Shown: positions 11,800-23,530, numbered from the stretch's first letter. The stretch is DNA of 64,000 nt from Zygaena filipendulae (GCA_907165275.2 OU015652.1:10245001-10309000); one strand, 5' to 3'. The notes: generated from the letters alone by a model not told the origin. A program made the numbers and translations.

Positions 11800-14700
11800 T
11801 TATTATTATAATATATAAAGCTGGATTGCCACTCACTCATTGACATAATTGTTCTCCCAGAAGGAGCATCTCTAGGTTGATATAATGTATGGAACATGTA
11901 GAGGGGACGTTTCGGTGATTATGGGAAAACCTCGACATCTTCGATTCCTGCTTCTCATCAGGTAGTGAGTCGACTGCCCGCCGAAACTATCCATCGAAAG
12001 TGAAAACGTTTCTAACTAAATTTCATCCACACCTTGGGCAAATTTCAATAGTGTAACTTTTTTTTCAAAATGGCGGAAAAAAACATGGCCGCCGAACAAA
12101 ATTCAAACTCGATTATCTCCGAAACTAAAAGAGTCAGGTGGGGGGTGCTCAAACAAATGTCATAGAGGTCGATGGGGGGCAACCGCCTGGCGTGGTAAAA
12201 ATCCAAAATGGCGGATTCAAAATGGCGGCCGAAAAAAAAGTTGATCCGATCCGGGCGAGGTTCGGCGACCGGGGGTTTTTGGGGTCGCTGATGCCGAATA
12301 TCGAATCAGTTTTTCGATTGCGTCATTTTTCAAGATGGCCGCCGAACATTAGTTGTTTGTATGGGGAAATTGTTTCGGCCCTGGCTCGGAAACTATCGGT
12401 CGTTGTTATTGAAAAAAAAATTGTACAGTTGGTGGTGCACTATCTTCTTCTATCGGGATATAAATAATTCCAAGATGGCGGACGGATTCGAAATGGCTGG
12501 CGAAAAAAAGTTAAGCATAATTGTTCTCCCCGAAGGAGCATCTCTAGGTCGATATAATGTATTTAAGATGTGGAAAGGAGGTTTCTGTGATAGTGGGAAA
12601 ACCTTGACATCTTCGATTCCTGCTCCTCATCAGGTAGTGAGTTGACTGCCCGCCGAAACTATCCATCAAAAGTAAAACTGTTACTTACAAAGTTTGATCC
12701 ACACCTTGGGCAAATTTCAATAGTGAAACTTTTTTTTCAAAATGGCGGAAAAAATCATAGCCGCCGAACAAAATTCAAACTCGATTATCTCCGAAACTAA
12801 AAGAGTCAGGTGGGGGGTGCTCGAACAAATAGAGGTCAATGGGGGGCAACTGGGCACAGGGCGACCAAACCTCGCGAGCTGCTCGCAGCTCGCGCACAGG
12901 GCGAATCTAGTTATTATTATAATATATAAAGCTGGATTGCCACTCACTCATTGACATAATTGTTCTCCCAGAAGGAGCATCTCTAGGTTGATACAATGTA
13001 TGGAACATGTAGAGGGGACGTTTCGGTGATTATGGGAAAACCTCGACATCTTCGATTCCTGCTTCTCATCAGGTAGCGAGTCGACTGCCCGCCGAAACTA
13101 TCCATCGAAAGTGAAAACGTTTCTAACTAAATTTTATCCACACCTTGGGCAAATTTCAATAGTGTAACTTTTTTTTCAAAATGGCGGAAAAAAACATGGC
13201 CGCCGAACAAAATTCAAACTCGATTATCTCCGAAACTATAGGAGTCTGATGGGGGGTGCTCAAACAAATGTCATAGAGGTCGATGGGGGGCAACCGCCTG
13301 GCGTGGTAAAAATCCAAAATGGCGGATTCAAAATGGCGGCCGAAAAAAAAGTTGATCCGATCCGGGTGAGGTTCGGCGTCCGGGGGTTTTTGGGGTCGCT
13401 GATGCCGAATATCGAATCAGATTTTCGATTGCGTCATTTTTCAAGATGGCCGCCCAACATTAGTTGTTTGTATGGGGAAATTGTTTCGGCCCTGGCTCGG
13501 AAACGCGAGCTGCTCGCAGCTCGCGCACAGGGCGAATCTAGTTATAATATATAAAGCTGGATTACCACTCACTCATTGACATAATTGTTCTCCCAGAAGG
13601 AGCATCTCTAGGTTGATATAATGTATGGAACATGTAGAGGGGACGTTTCGGTCATTATGGGAAAACCTCGACATCTTCGATTCCTGCTTCTCATCAGGTA
13701 GTGAGTCGACTGCCCGCCGAAACTATCCATCGAAAGTGAAAACGTTTCTAACTAAATTTCATCCACACCTTGGGCAAATTTCAATAGTGTAACTTTTTTT
13801 TCAAAATGGCGGAAAAAAACATGGCCGCCGAACAAAATTCAAACTCGATTATCTCCGAAACTAAAAGAGTCAGGTAGGGGGTGCTCAAACAAATGTCATA
13901 GAGGTCGATGGAGGGCAACCGCCTGGCGTGGTAAAAATCCAAAATGGCGGATTCAAAATGGCGGCCGAAAAAAAAGTTGATCCGATCCGGGTGAGGTTCG
14001 GCATCCGGGGGTTTTTGGGGTCGCTGATGCCGAATATCGAATCAGTTTTTCGATTGCGTCATTTTTCAAGATGGCCGCCGAACATTAGTTGTTTGTATGG
14101 GGAAATTGTTTCGGCCCTGGCTCGGAAACTATCGGCCGTGGGTATTGAAAAAAAATTTGTACAGTTGGTGGTGCACTATCTTCTTCTATCGGGATATAAA
14201 TAATTCCAAGATGGCGGACGGATTCGAAATGGCTGGCGAAAAAAAGTTAAGCATAATTGTTCTCCCAGAAGGAGCATCTCTAGGTCGATATAATGTATTT
14301 AAGATGTGGAAAAGAGGTTTCTGTGATTATGGGAAAACCTTGACATCTTCGATTCCTGCTCCTCATCAGGTAGTGAGTTGACTGCCCGCCGAAACTATCC
14401 ATCAAAAGTAAAACTGTTACTTACAAAGTTTGATCCACACCTTGGGCAAATTTCAATAGTGAAACTTTTTTTTCAAAATGGCGGAAAAAATCATGGCCGC
14501 CGAACAAAATTCAAACTCGATTATCTCCGAAACTAAAAGAGTCAGGTGGGGGGTGCTCAAACAAATGTCATAGAGGTCAATGGGGGGCAACCGCCTGGCG
14601 TGGTGAAAATCCAAAATGGCGGATTCAAAATGGCGGCCGAAAAAAAGTTAATCTGATCCGGGTGAGGTTCGGCGTCCGGGGGTTTTCGGGGTCGCTGATG

Positions 14701-14837
14701 CCGAATATCGAATCAGTTTTTCGATTGCGTCATTTTTCAAGATGGCCGCCGAACATTAGTTGTTTGTATGGGGAAATTGTTTCGGCCCTGGCTTGGAAAC
14801 GCGAGCTGCTCGCAGCTCGCGCACAGGGCGAATCTAG
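11800..14837 (+). mobile_element. Head-to-tail tandem array of Helitron-like units
   Basis: Three units each end in the same 10-bp-stem hairpin (CGCGAGCTGC TC GCAGCTCGCG) followed by CACAGGGCGAATCTAG|T, at 12910, 13541 and 14837. Each begins with TATAATATATAAAGCTGGAT. Unit lengths are about 1111, 631 and 1296 bp. The difference arises because units 1 and 3 contain two copies of an internal module of about 675 bp (CATAATTGTTCTCCC to AAAAAAGTTAAG) and unit 2 only one. The modules are full of AAAATGGCGG motifs. Repeated ORFs of about 90-110 codons occur in each but show no protein signature. The 3' hairpin plus CTAG|T supports Helitron; the 5' TC is not clear at the internal junctions. Confidence 0.7.
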
Positions 14838-15275
14838 TTTCATTATAAGTGCGGAAAGCCTGTCATTGCAAAGAGTTCCGAAAAATGTCTACCCGAGCCG
14901 AGGCGCAGCCGAAGGTGAGGGTTGACAGTCGGAACTAGTTGCAATGACGGTTCCGCACGTGTACTGAACAACTATTTTTAATACAGTTACGAAAAAATTA
15001 AGCAATTTAATAAAATATCAAAAACACAACAAACTCAATTAAGTTCCAACTGTGATCAAGAGATGGCGCTAGTCGTATTAGTAATGCGAAACCTGCGTTT
15101 CGCAATGCAAAAAGTGTGTCAAAGTCGTGTCGCCATTTTTGACAGTTGGCAAAGAGAACGCACGAGTTCGGGAAAGGTAAACAAAAAGCTCGAGTATGTA
15201 ATAGCCCACATCCCGAACGCTAAACGTCCCTGCAATACGCCACTTTTTGAGCAACTGTATTAAAAATTATATAAT
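14838..15275 (+). repeat. Composite hairpin plus TIR repeat, copy A
   Basis: Starts directly at the end of the Helitron array. The first part (14849-14958) is a long hairpin: GTGCGGAAAGCCTGTCATTG pairs imperfectly with CAATGACGGTTCCGCAC around a GC-rich loop (CGAGCCGAGGCGCAGCCGAA). The second part (about 14971-15270) is bounded by TTTTTAATACAGTTAC and its inverse AACTGTATTAAAAA. An inverted copy is at 32963-33393, differing at only a few positions. No transposase; the internal ORF is not convincing. An AATAAA and A-run follow at 15317-15351, but they are absent from copy B. Confidence 0.65.
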
Positions 15276-15333
15276 GTATTCTGAGAAGATTTTTATGTTT
15301 TATTTTTATGGAGATGAATAAATGATATTATTG

Positions 15334-15351
15334 AAAAAAAAAAAAAAAAAA
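15334..15351 (+). repeat. Poly(A) tract after AATAAA
   Basis: An A-run of about 18 bases lies about 12 bp after ATGAATAAATG. This is the arrangement left by reverse-transcribed RNA, but no retroposed body is recognised upstream. Confidence 0.5.
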
Positions 15352-15457
15352 ATTTTTAATTCACTCAACTGACAACAATAATGAAGTTTATTTAATTTTG
15401 TTTTTTTAAACTACCGGTGCCTATCCATACTACAGATAATATAATACTATACTTCCA

Positions 15458-15625
15458 TACTATCCTAATACAAATTCGAATGTAAGTTTGTTTGTTTGTT
15501 ACGCTTTTACACATTAACTACTCAACCGATCATCATTAAACTTTACACACGTCATCAAGGGTAGGTACTATAAGGACAGTGTGCTTTTATCTCTGATTCC
15601 CGCGAGAACCTACAATTAAGGAGGT
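15458..15625 (+). mobile_element. Helitron-like 5' fragment
   Basis: CATACTATCCTAATACAAAT, then TGTTTGTTTGTTACGCTTTT, then CAACCGATCATCATTAAACT, then CTGATTCCCGCGAGAAC. This is the 5' half in forward orientation, with the CTAG terminus missing. Confidence 0.65.
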
Positions 15626-16554
15626 TGATACCTACATGCTGGGAATCTTGAGCACTCGGTTTTCATAAATACATATTGTATTTTATTGGATAACTACGTC
15701 AAAAAACGTTATTATGTTTTTTAGAGGTTTGGGACTAAAATCAACTTCTGAATACTCTCCTTCAATAAGTCTCTCGCAGCTATTTAAGCATGTATTTACT
15801 GTTGACTGACTGATGTAGAGTAAGGTACTTATGAATATAATTTCACCCTGACCGTACGGATCGTTTGCTACAGCTACAACAAAATGATCGAACCAGCCCA
15901 GCGACACTCGCTTGAAGAAAGTTACTATGGATTTATGCGCGAACTTCTTTACCAACTTTGGAATACTAAACCAAATCTAAACCGCGTCATACATTGCATT
16001 AGTAAGGTTGGCACAAAATGCCTTCGTAGATAGATCTGTGTGTTGTGAAGTGGAGTGGTTTTGGCGGTTCAAACGTTCGATGTTCAAAATATTACATGTT
16101 TTACGCACACTTAAAATACACTTTAACTCCCAAAAGATGTCTTGATGATTAAATTTACGTATAAGTTCTGCAAACAATCTTCTGTTATTTTATTTTTCAC
16201 AGTTTGATTGTTTTTCATATGAATATTAGCACTGCAGAGATTAGACACACAATTAGTATAACCCCGTGTATATTAGTGTAATTTTATGCATATTTTCATT
16301 GTATTTTTTATTAATCTCCCCCTTCAGATATTAAAAATAAGCTACGCCCGTCCACATTCGTAATATATTTTTTCACGTAGGTGAAAACATATTATAACAT
16401 ATGTACAAATTTTTCATTCGCTTAAATTGTTTACCTGCATGAAGCTTATTTATGTAAATTTTAAATCCCAAAATATACATAGAGGTAATCTGTGTCGTTA
16501 CGTACGGGAAATGGATGCTGAGCCTTTTTAATGACATCCGATTTTATCTGCGTA
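15626..16554. other. Possible degraded coding sequence (-), unrecognised
   Basis: Two consecutive open frames on the minus strand (15683-15955 and 15977-16177, about 156 codons in total, separated by a stop) have balanced, protein-like composition. One includes VSLGWFDHFVVAVANDPYGQ. I do not recognise a family. They could be a relic of a mobile-element or host gene, or chance. Confidence 0.3.
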
Positions 16555-16595
16555 CTAGCTATTACCCGCGACTCCCCTCGCGTATTTGAAAGTGC
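16555..16595 (-). mobile_element. Helitron-like 3' terminus fragment
   Basis: CTAGCTATTACCCGCGACTC followed by CCCTCGCG: a CTAG end with a CGCGA/TCGCG hairpin in reverse orientation. Only the terminus is preserved. Confidence 0.5.
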
Positions 16596-17036
16596 ACTTG
16601 CGACACTGTCGCACTCATAATGATTTAGTTACTTGATGTCGAATTGTTGTAATTCCAAGAACGTCGCTATTAATGACTTTCAAGGTGAAAACAAAAAAAA
16701 AATCCTAAACTGGCCTTAATAACTGTTTTCATATCAGTTATTTATATTTGTTTCAGTGAGAAAAGTTCCAGAAATCGGTTTTTCTGCTACCGGTCGTTGT
16801 TCGGTTGGGCACCATATTTAGTCAGTATACTCTCCCGTAGTTTGCACATTATTGACACCGTGCGGGGTCGGTCACTGTGCCTGCTGGTCACTGATATTGT
16901 GTCGCTAATATAATATCCTTCGGGTAACATAGGGCGACCGAAACCTCTTCAGTCTGATTGATTTCTCTTTGTGTGCAGTAGTCATTTCTGCAAACAGTTT
17001 TTTTGGAGTAAAACTGTGAGCGAATATTTAATGTTT
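16596..17036. other. No recognisable feature
   Basis: Unique-looking, moderately GC-rich around 16780-16940; a TTTCTCTTTGTGTGCAG acceptor-like string ends at 16979 without a supporting ORF. Confidence 0.4.
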
Positions 17037-17040
17037 ATTT

Positions 17041-17264
17041 GGACATAGATAAGCAATAGTGTGTTAACCCACACTGGAGAACCGTGTTTTAAAACTATAG
17101 CGCCGTTTTGTGTCCACATTTTTTTATGTTCAACATATTGTTACATATTTATACAATGTAATGAAGTAAACACATAATTAAAAAACGTTCTCTAACTGTC
17201 AATAAATCGTTCTGTATCAATAACTTAATTTTGTGGGTTAACATGTTATTGCTTATCTGCATCC
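17041..17264 (+). mobile_element. GGAC-MITE, copy 1 (4-bp TSD ATTT)
   Basis: 224 bp beginning GGACATAGATAAGCAATAGT and ending TGTTATTGCTTATCTGCATCC, so the termini form an imperfect inverted repeat. The GTGTTAACCCACACT motif inside the left end is mirrored by GTGGGTTAACA on the right. It is flanked on both sides by ATTT (17037-17040, 17265-17268). It belongs to a four-copy family (others at 32714, 40889, 63053). No ORF of significance. Confidence 0.85.
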
Positions 17265-17356
17265 ATTTATACCTACACGAGCGACACAATCCTGACACCC
17301 ATCTATAAAAAAAAAATTGATGAATTTTTGTAAATTCACACACAAAGTGCCGCCCA

Positions 17357-17376
17357 CGCGACGAGCGCTCGTCGCG
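17357..17376. repeat. 20-bp perfect GC-rich palindrome
   Basis: CGCGACGAGCGCTCGTCGCG reads identically on both strands. It lies in an otherwise AT-rich unannotated stretch (17265-17840) in which only a faint Helitron-like fragment at about 17568-17615 is seen. Confidence 0.85.
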
Positions 17377-17840
17377 AGCCTCTTTCGTTATTATAATTTT
17401 CCCATTTGCTGATTTTTACTTGTATTTCATGTTTATATAGTGTTAACCAACGACCGTTTAAAAAGCAACCCTTGTCAGATGTTTTCATCCGGAGTTCCAT
17501 ACCCTACCGGATGTTCATCAGTAGGTACCTATCTCGTTTGGTTTAGGTATACATACTCGCTAACTGTTACCTGCTGTCACCCGCGCTAATGTAGGAGTTC
17601 CCGCTAGAACTCCATGAAACTGTCACATTTCATACAAAAACAATCTTAAAAGATTTACGGTGATACATATACCTACCTAGTTAAACGTGTGCGTCAAGAT
17701 TTTTGTTTAGATCAAAAGCCTAAAGTTACATTTTACCCTTATTACATTTTACCCTTACCTACTCAATAACTCAGTCGGCATTGGAAGTAACTGGACACTT
17801 GACAGTGATTGATCTTTATTACTCGTACTTTATATAGCAA

Positions 17841-18152
17841 CTAGCTGTGCCCCGCGGTTTCACCCGCGTGAGTTTCGGTATTCCGCGGGAATTATTTTTT
17901 CATTTTTTCTTTAAAAATAAAAGTAGCCTAAATTACTTCTTGTATAACATCAGTTATCTACCAGTGAAAGTCCCGTTAATATCGCTCCAGCTGTTTCAGA
18001 GAATAGCCGGAACAAACAGAAAGACAGACAAAAGAAATAAAAAAAAATATTTTTTTTATGTAATTACCGTATACAACTTTCATATTTAATATACATTTAT
18101 TGAAAAGCTGTTAATTAAAAAGAGACACTCAATTTTATTTATATGTATAGAT
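17841..18152 (-). mobile_element. Helitron-like element, long subfamily
   Basis: CTAGCTGTGCCCCGCGGTTT followed by CACCCGCGTGAGTTTCGG at the 3' end in reverse orientation. The body has AAGTAGCCTAAATTACTTCT and AGTGAAAGTCCCGTTAATAT. The end is ATTTTATTTATATGTATAGA, shared with the element at 2696-2968. About 312 bp. Confidence 0.75.
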
Positions 18153-19024
18153 AATAATAATTATGATTCTGACATCATCAATTCCAACTGGTTATAAGAG
18201 TACCTAGTATCTTCTATTCATAAAATATAAAGGTATATCTACTTTAATAAATAAGAAATGCTACCAAACGTACTTATATTATTCATATAATTATACTCGT
18301 AGTACTTAGTAAAGAGAAAATTGTACTTTGTTTTCTTTTAAACCCTTCTTTGAATTGATATCTACATTTAGGTACACGTAAGTAGCTTAAATTTCAGGTT
18401 ATCTTTTCGAATACTTTTATCTCGGTGCAACTGAAGGTTCCTAAAGAGAATTTCGAAATTCATTCGGGCGTACCACTCAAATAAAATATATCCTAGTAAT
18501 AAATATAAGTGAACGTCTTTATCCACTTACAAAGTATGACACACTTTCAAATAAACACACCTTTTATGACACTTCCAACAATACGAGTACCCATAAAAGC
18601 ACAGATCGCTTCCGCTATAATATAAAGGAAGTAAAAATAAAATATTTGACGTCTTTTTGAAAGGTCTTCTTAAATTTATACATTCTTCTTATAATAAGAA
18701 TGTCTAGTCTATCTGTTTTAAATAATATAGTAACTTCCTTTTGTAATCGTCATAACAGTTAATAAAATTAAGTAGATAATACCTATTAGATGCAAACTGA
18801 AAAAGTAGCTACTTAACTAATTTAGCAGCAAGATTTATTTTTAGTATAGGTACTAGTACATACTAACTATATTAAAACTTTCTCTTTATCAACCTCGATT
18901 GAAAAGTAACGCCAGTATTAACTTCACCGTTGCCCTTACTGGTGTAGGAGCTTTTAGGTGCAGCGGGGTTAGCCAAGTGGACATTCTACATACAATCGTT
19001 AACGCATAGAAAACATAAATCGTA
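18153..19024. other. No recognisable feature
   Basis: AT-rich sequence, no repeat or gene identified. Confidence 0.5.
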
Positions 19025-19524
19025 ATGATCCTGAGTATTATAAGGTACTTTTATTCCGGAGTTCCTGTGGGAACTCTGAATTTCCCGTGGGTAAAACCAC
19101 GGAGAACAGCTACTTCTGGATCTACTGAAGCAATTTAAAAAAATCTTTGACTTATAGGAAGCTACAGTGATCCATAGTGACAAAGAGTACTTTTTATCCC
19201 GGAATTCCCGCGGGAACTACGGAGATTGTGAGTTTGTGAGGTTCTAAGGGGTGATCGCTGGATCTACTAAACCGATTTTGAAAATTATTTCACTTATAGG
19301 AAGCTAAGTGATCCTGAGGGACATAGGGTACTTTTTATCTCGGTATTCCCGCGGGAACTTCGGAGTTTGTGAGGTTATAATCTCTGAACCCACTGAACCA
19401 ATTTTGAAACTTCTTTCACTCATAGGAAGCAATAGTAATCCCGAGTGACATAGGGCACTTTTCATCCCGGAATTCCCGTGGGAACTTCGAAATTACCGCG
19501 GGTGAAATCGCGGGGGCCAGCTAG
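19025..19524 (+). mobile_element. Helitron-like element with internal tandem expansion
   Basis: Four successive blocks of about 130-140 bp start near 19028, 19170, 19311 and 19438. Each contains GATCC/AATCC, ACATAGGGTACTTTTTATC and ATTCCCGCGGGAACT. The last is followed by ACCGCGGGTGAAATCGCGGG and CCAGCTAG|T at 19524. Forward orientation. Internal module amplification explains the length. Confidence 0.7.
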
Positions 19525-19549
19525 TATTTAAATATAACCATAGCGTTAA

Positions 19550-19771
19550 TCCTACTATCCTACTAATATTATAAATGTGAAAGTGTGGATGTTTGGATGT
19601 TTAGATATTTGGATATTTGTTACTCAATCACGCAAAAACGGCTGAACGGATTTGGATGAAATTCGGCATGCGCGTTGTCAGGGGTACAGAGAAGGACATA
19701 GGGTACTTTTTATCCCGGAATTCCTGCGGGACTCCAAAATTACCACGGGTGAAACCGCGGGGCACATCTAG
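19550..19771 (+). mobile_element. Complete non-autonomous Helitron (222 bp)
   Basis: A reference copy for the window: A|TCCTACTATCCTACTAATAT at the 5' end, TTACTCAATCACGCAAAAAC in the middle and AAACCGCGGGGCACATCTAG|T at the 3' end. It has 5' TC, 3' CTAG, hairpin about 10 bp from the end, and insertion between A and T without a target duplication, all expected of Helitrons. The overlapping ORF is not a gene. Confidence 0.85.
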
Positions 19772-20360
19772 TCATAGTATAAATGGAAAAAGAAAAAAGC
19801 CTAAATATAATATCTATTCCATTTAAGCGAAAAAATCTTGTAAACAGATTGAAATGAGCCTGAAGAAAATCAAAACGGGATTGCTTTCGCCGAGGCCTTC
19901 CAGTGGCTAATTTAAAAAAAAACAAGCAAGTTCGTGTTGGACCACGCACAGTGATGGGTTCCTTAGATATTGTTGTAATGAAAATGCATTGTGATACTGA
20001 ACCAACGTAAAAATTAAACTCCGTAGGATGCCTATATGGTAAGTAATTTTAATTTAACTTACAAGATTTAAACTACACAAATCACAACATTGCAAATTAG
20101 ATAAAAGTTTGTAAAAGCCAGTTTGAAATATAACTACCTACCTATATTTTTACAATACCTACCTATCTATCGATACCCACACGCGTATATGAGCACTGTA
20201 TTTCATCTCTCAGTAAAATTTAGTGCAACCTTTTATTTTATTTAAATAAAACGAAAAAAGAAGACAATATTGAATGTATAAGGATACCGTTTCTTTCCAT
20301 ATTTGAACACGGAATGCTACGATAAAACGTGCCTAAATAAATATGAGCTTTATCAAACAG

Positions 20361-20495
20361 CTAGCTAATTCCGTGCGGTTTCACCCACTATAATTTCGGG
20401 ATTTCCGCGGGAATCCCGAGATAAAAAGGAGCCTTTAAGGTGTATGCTGAATTTCATGATTATCAGTTGAGCCGTTAAGGCGTGAAAATATGAGG
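20361..20495 (-). mobile_element. Helitron-like 3' fragment
   Basis: CTAGCTAATTCCGTGCGGTT, TTCCGCGGGAATCCCGAGAT and TTGAGCCGTTAAGGCGTGAA in reverse orientation; 5' end lost. Confidence 0.65.
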
Positions 20496-21904
20496 ATTAT
20501 TTTATGTGCAAACCACGCAGGAAATGATAGGCCAATATAAAAATTATATAAAAAAACCAAAACAAAGTTGGGAAAATCTCTTCAAATGCCATCTGTATGA
20601 TAATGTACATCCTAAAAGAAAACAACCTGCAACGATCTCCAGTTTTATAAATCTACGGACCGATGTAGCGATTTGAAAATTGTTACATCTCTCATATTCG
20701 GTAAGTAGGTCCTTATTACCCCCAAATGGGGCTTGTAGGTGACGAATTAACGCTCTAGGGTAATAATGTAACTAGAAAAGCCCTAGGGCGGTAAGTAATA
20801 AAAAAAAAAACTCTTCACTCTTTCAAAAAGTTCGCGTACATCATACTGGCAATAGACATCGTGCATTCAGTCCAATGACAAAAAAGGTCGCTTCACTATT
20901 CAGCCTTGTCTTCGTATGAGTATAATAGTCATCAATTTTAAATATCGAACCGCGAAGCTCAATTTCGTTCTTGAAAAAAAAATAATTAGTAAAATCTTTT
21001 ATTTTTGTAATCCCGGTTTTTTTCTACTTAGATACCTCACAATCGAGATGTAGAGCAGAGTAGTTAGCTCGGGTGCGGTGTAAGCATCAATTGCAGCCCG
21101 AGATATTTAGGCGCACGAGCGCAGCGAGCCTTACAGCCCTTGGCTACTAATCTACTATTATGAACTGGTTGATTTCAAATTAACATCACTATTTTAGTAA
21201 ATTTGCTTCAATTGTGTTATTATTTGCCGACAAATCCACTTGTCTGACGGTTTGCTAAACAAATTTAAGCCACCGGTAGGTAGTTAAACAAGCGAGGATC
21301 GCAAGCGGTACCGAGAGCCTGCCTCTGGATTCGGTAACAGGATTATAGCCTATCCTGATTACGAATTCAAGCGTAGCTTACGGTTGAATTTAGGAGTTTC
21401 TATTAATTCTAAACAGATGTAGATAGATGCCTAAATCTGCAATAAGTGTATCCGTATTATACGTATTATCCGTATTATATATCGTCTTATACATATATAA
21501 GACGATAATACATGAGAAAAAAAAAACTAAAAATACATATAGGTATATGGGGAGTATTAAAATCGAAATTTTTGATTTTTGCCTGTTAGTCCATATCTGA
21601 AATTACTACTGAACATATTTAAATGAAACTTAGCTTAAAGAGCTTATTTCCAGGATCAGCAGTTAAGGTAGTAGGTATTCCCAGTGTCTAAAAGTTTTCG
21701 AGGCGACTCCGAAATTTAAGTGGGGCGAAATTCGCTAGTAATACGTACTGTATGACTGTATTTTACGTTTTGTTTGCGAAATGAAGGGATTCTGCAATGT
21801 CTTCATTTATTCCACAAATATAGATGTATCTGGAGATTATATTTAAATAATGATTCATTGCCTCTGTGTTACATTCTTTACATATTGTAAGATGTAAGTA
21901 TATA
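20496..21904. other. No gene recognised; short inverted repeat at 21481-21506
   Basis: Mostly unique-looking sequence. ATCGTCTTATA / TATAAGACGAT forms an 11-bp stem with a 4-bp loop at 21481-21506. GC-richer fragments at 21060-21130 and 21290-21390 are unexplained. Confidence 0.45.
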
Positions 21905-22370
21905 TCTATACTTATAATAAAACTGTAGAGAGGTCAATTCTGTACATTATATTCAAAATTATATAATTAATTGAATATATAATATTATATTCAAAATTAA
22001 TATTGGAGGATGAATGGTGATCGATACTGATGCCAAAAATGCAATCAGTCAATTTTTTGTCTGTCTGTCTGTCTGTCTGTCTGTATGTGCACGCATGGGT
22101 CATAAACTACTTGAAGGGATTTTAACCAAACTTAGTACGATTGTAGTTCATACTCCTGGGCAGGTTATAGGCTATATAACATAACGCTAAGACACATAGG
22201 AGCTGAGCAGTGACGATAAATTTGAAGCAAGTTGGATGAAAATGCGCTTTCGAGGTCTTATCCTCGCATACGTTTACTTAATCACGCAAAAACGGCTGAA
22301 TGGATTTTTATTCCGGAATTCCCGCGGGAACTCCGAAATTACCGTGGGTGAAACCGCGGGGCACAGCTAG
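21905..22370 (+). mobile_element. Helitron carrying a (GTCT)n microsatellite, copy 1
   Basis: A|TCTATACTTATAATAAAACT at the 5' end and GGGCACAGCTAG|T at the 3' end (466 bp). A run of about six GTCT units at about 22059-22083 is followed by GTATGTGCACGC. Non-autonomous Helitron/MITE-like elements that carry GTCY repeats are established in Lepidoptera. A closely related copy is at 41620-42135. Confidence 0.85.
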
Positions 22371-23279
22371 TTATACATAATTATATACGAAGTTGAGACG
22401 ACAATACGATAAGAAATGAAAACACCGGCAATACCAACATAATGAGTACAAGGAAATTGTCAAATAAATCCTAATATCGAAATAAAATGTATTTTTTTTC
22501 TAACAAACTAATAGGAAAAAGAAAATAGAACACCATGGGTTAATATTGGTTCATGAACCCGTGATAAGAGCGGCAACAGCGCGCGCGCGAGTAGCAACGT
22601 GACGTATTTTTACAATACGGAGGTTGTTTACCTATCCGTAATAACTTACTTACCTATGAAAAAAATACAGGATTATTTCAATACATTTATTGTCGTATTG
22701 TCGTCTCCAGCCGTTTTATACTTCTTGTAACATACCTAATAATTATTATATATTTCATTGTTTTACTAACCTTATAATAAGGCATTAAAGTTCCTTTGAA
22801 CAATTCAGTATTCTTTCAAATTAATATTTATAACCATGAAATAATTCTGGAGAAAACACGCTCATGAATAAGCTTTCGGTTTAGAGAGAGTTTTATTCCC
22901 GCCCGTCCCCCGTCATATTTCATTTGTTCCACGATTTGCAATGCTAATATACCTTACATAAAAAAAGTTCAAACAAAAAATCAACAATCTAAATTTTGGT
23001 CCGAGAACATCTTTTTAATCCAATCAAAGGGTCTTCTAGAATAAGTTGGATCCAATTATCGAGTTGTTCTTCGTAACGAAGTAGCGAGTTGTCACTCGAC
23101 ATCTCCTACTCTGAGTGGCTGCTCCACGGGCCTAGTCAACTCTCAACTCAATTAGCCAACTCGTCTCGTATAGAAACAACATCAAATTGTCTCATCGAAA
23201 TTTGATCGTTCCGCCACGAACACTCGTATGACGTACGACGTACCGCAAACTTATCAAGTCGTTCGGATCAACAGCGACG
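22371..23279. other. No recognisable feature
   Basis: Unique-looking sequence up to the right terminus of DIRS-A; short CGAGTTGT/ACTCG inverted motifs near 23060-23100. Confidence 0.45.
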
Positions 23280-23530
23280 ATAATTGATGGTTAAACAAAC
23301 TTACCTAGTGATGTTTGACCATAATTATACGAGACGTTGCATCCGAAGAGATTTATTAGATGTTTTACTATGTAGTCCATTCTTCAATGTACTAGCATCG
23401 CACACAATTATTTAGAGCTATAAAGGAGAATCAAAAATAAAAAGATATTCAATTGACTACTGTGTACCCCTCCTCCCCGCCCCACCCGGCGTAGCGCCTG
23501 CGTTGCCGCACGCCGCCGTGCCAGCTCATT
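23280..23530 (-). repeat. DIRS-A right ITR with terminal extension
   Basis: 23280-23320 is the extension (contains, on the minus strand, CTAGGTAAGTTTGTTTAACC). 23321-23530 matches the complement of 28390-28599, apart from a short variable block near GACGTTGCATCC. The inner end is strikingly GC-rich (CCCGCCCCACCCGGCGTAGC). Confidence 0.85.

Noticed and set aside
12138..14925. ORFs of about 60-110 codons with similar translations in the Helitron array
   Set aside because: They are repeated because the DNA modules are repeated; some are truncated or disrupted, and no domain, start context or splice signal supports a gene.
16960..16985. Splice-acceptor-like pyrimidine tract and CAG
   Set aside because: No open frame follows it, and the GGAC-MITE begins 60 bp downstream.
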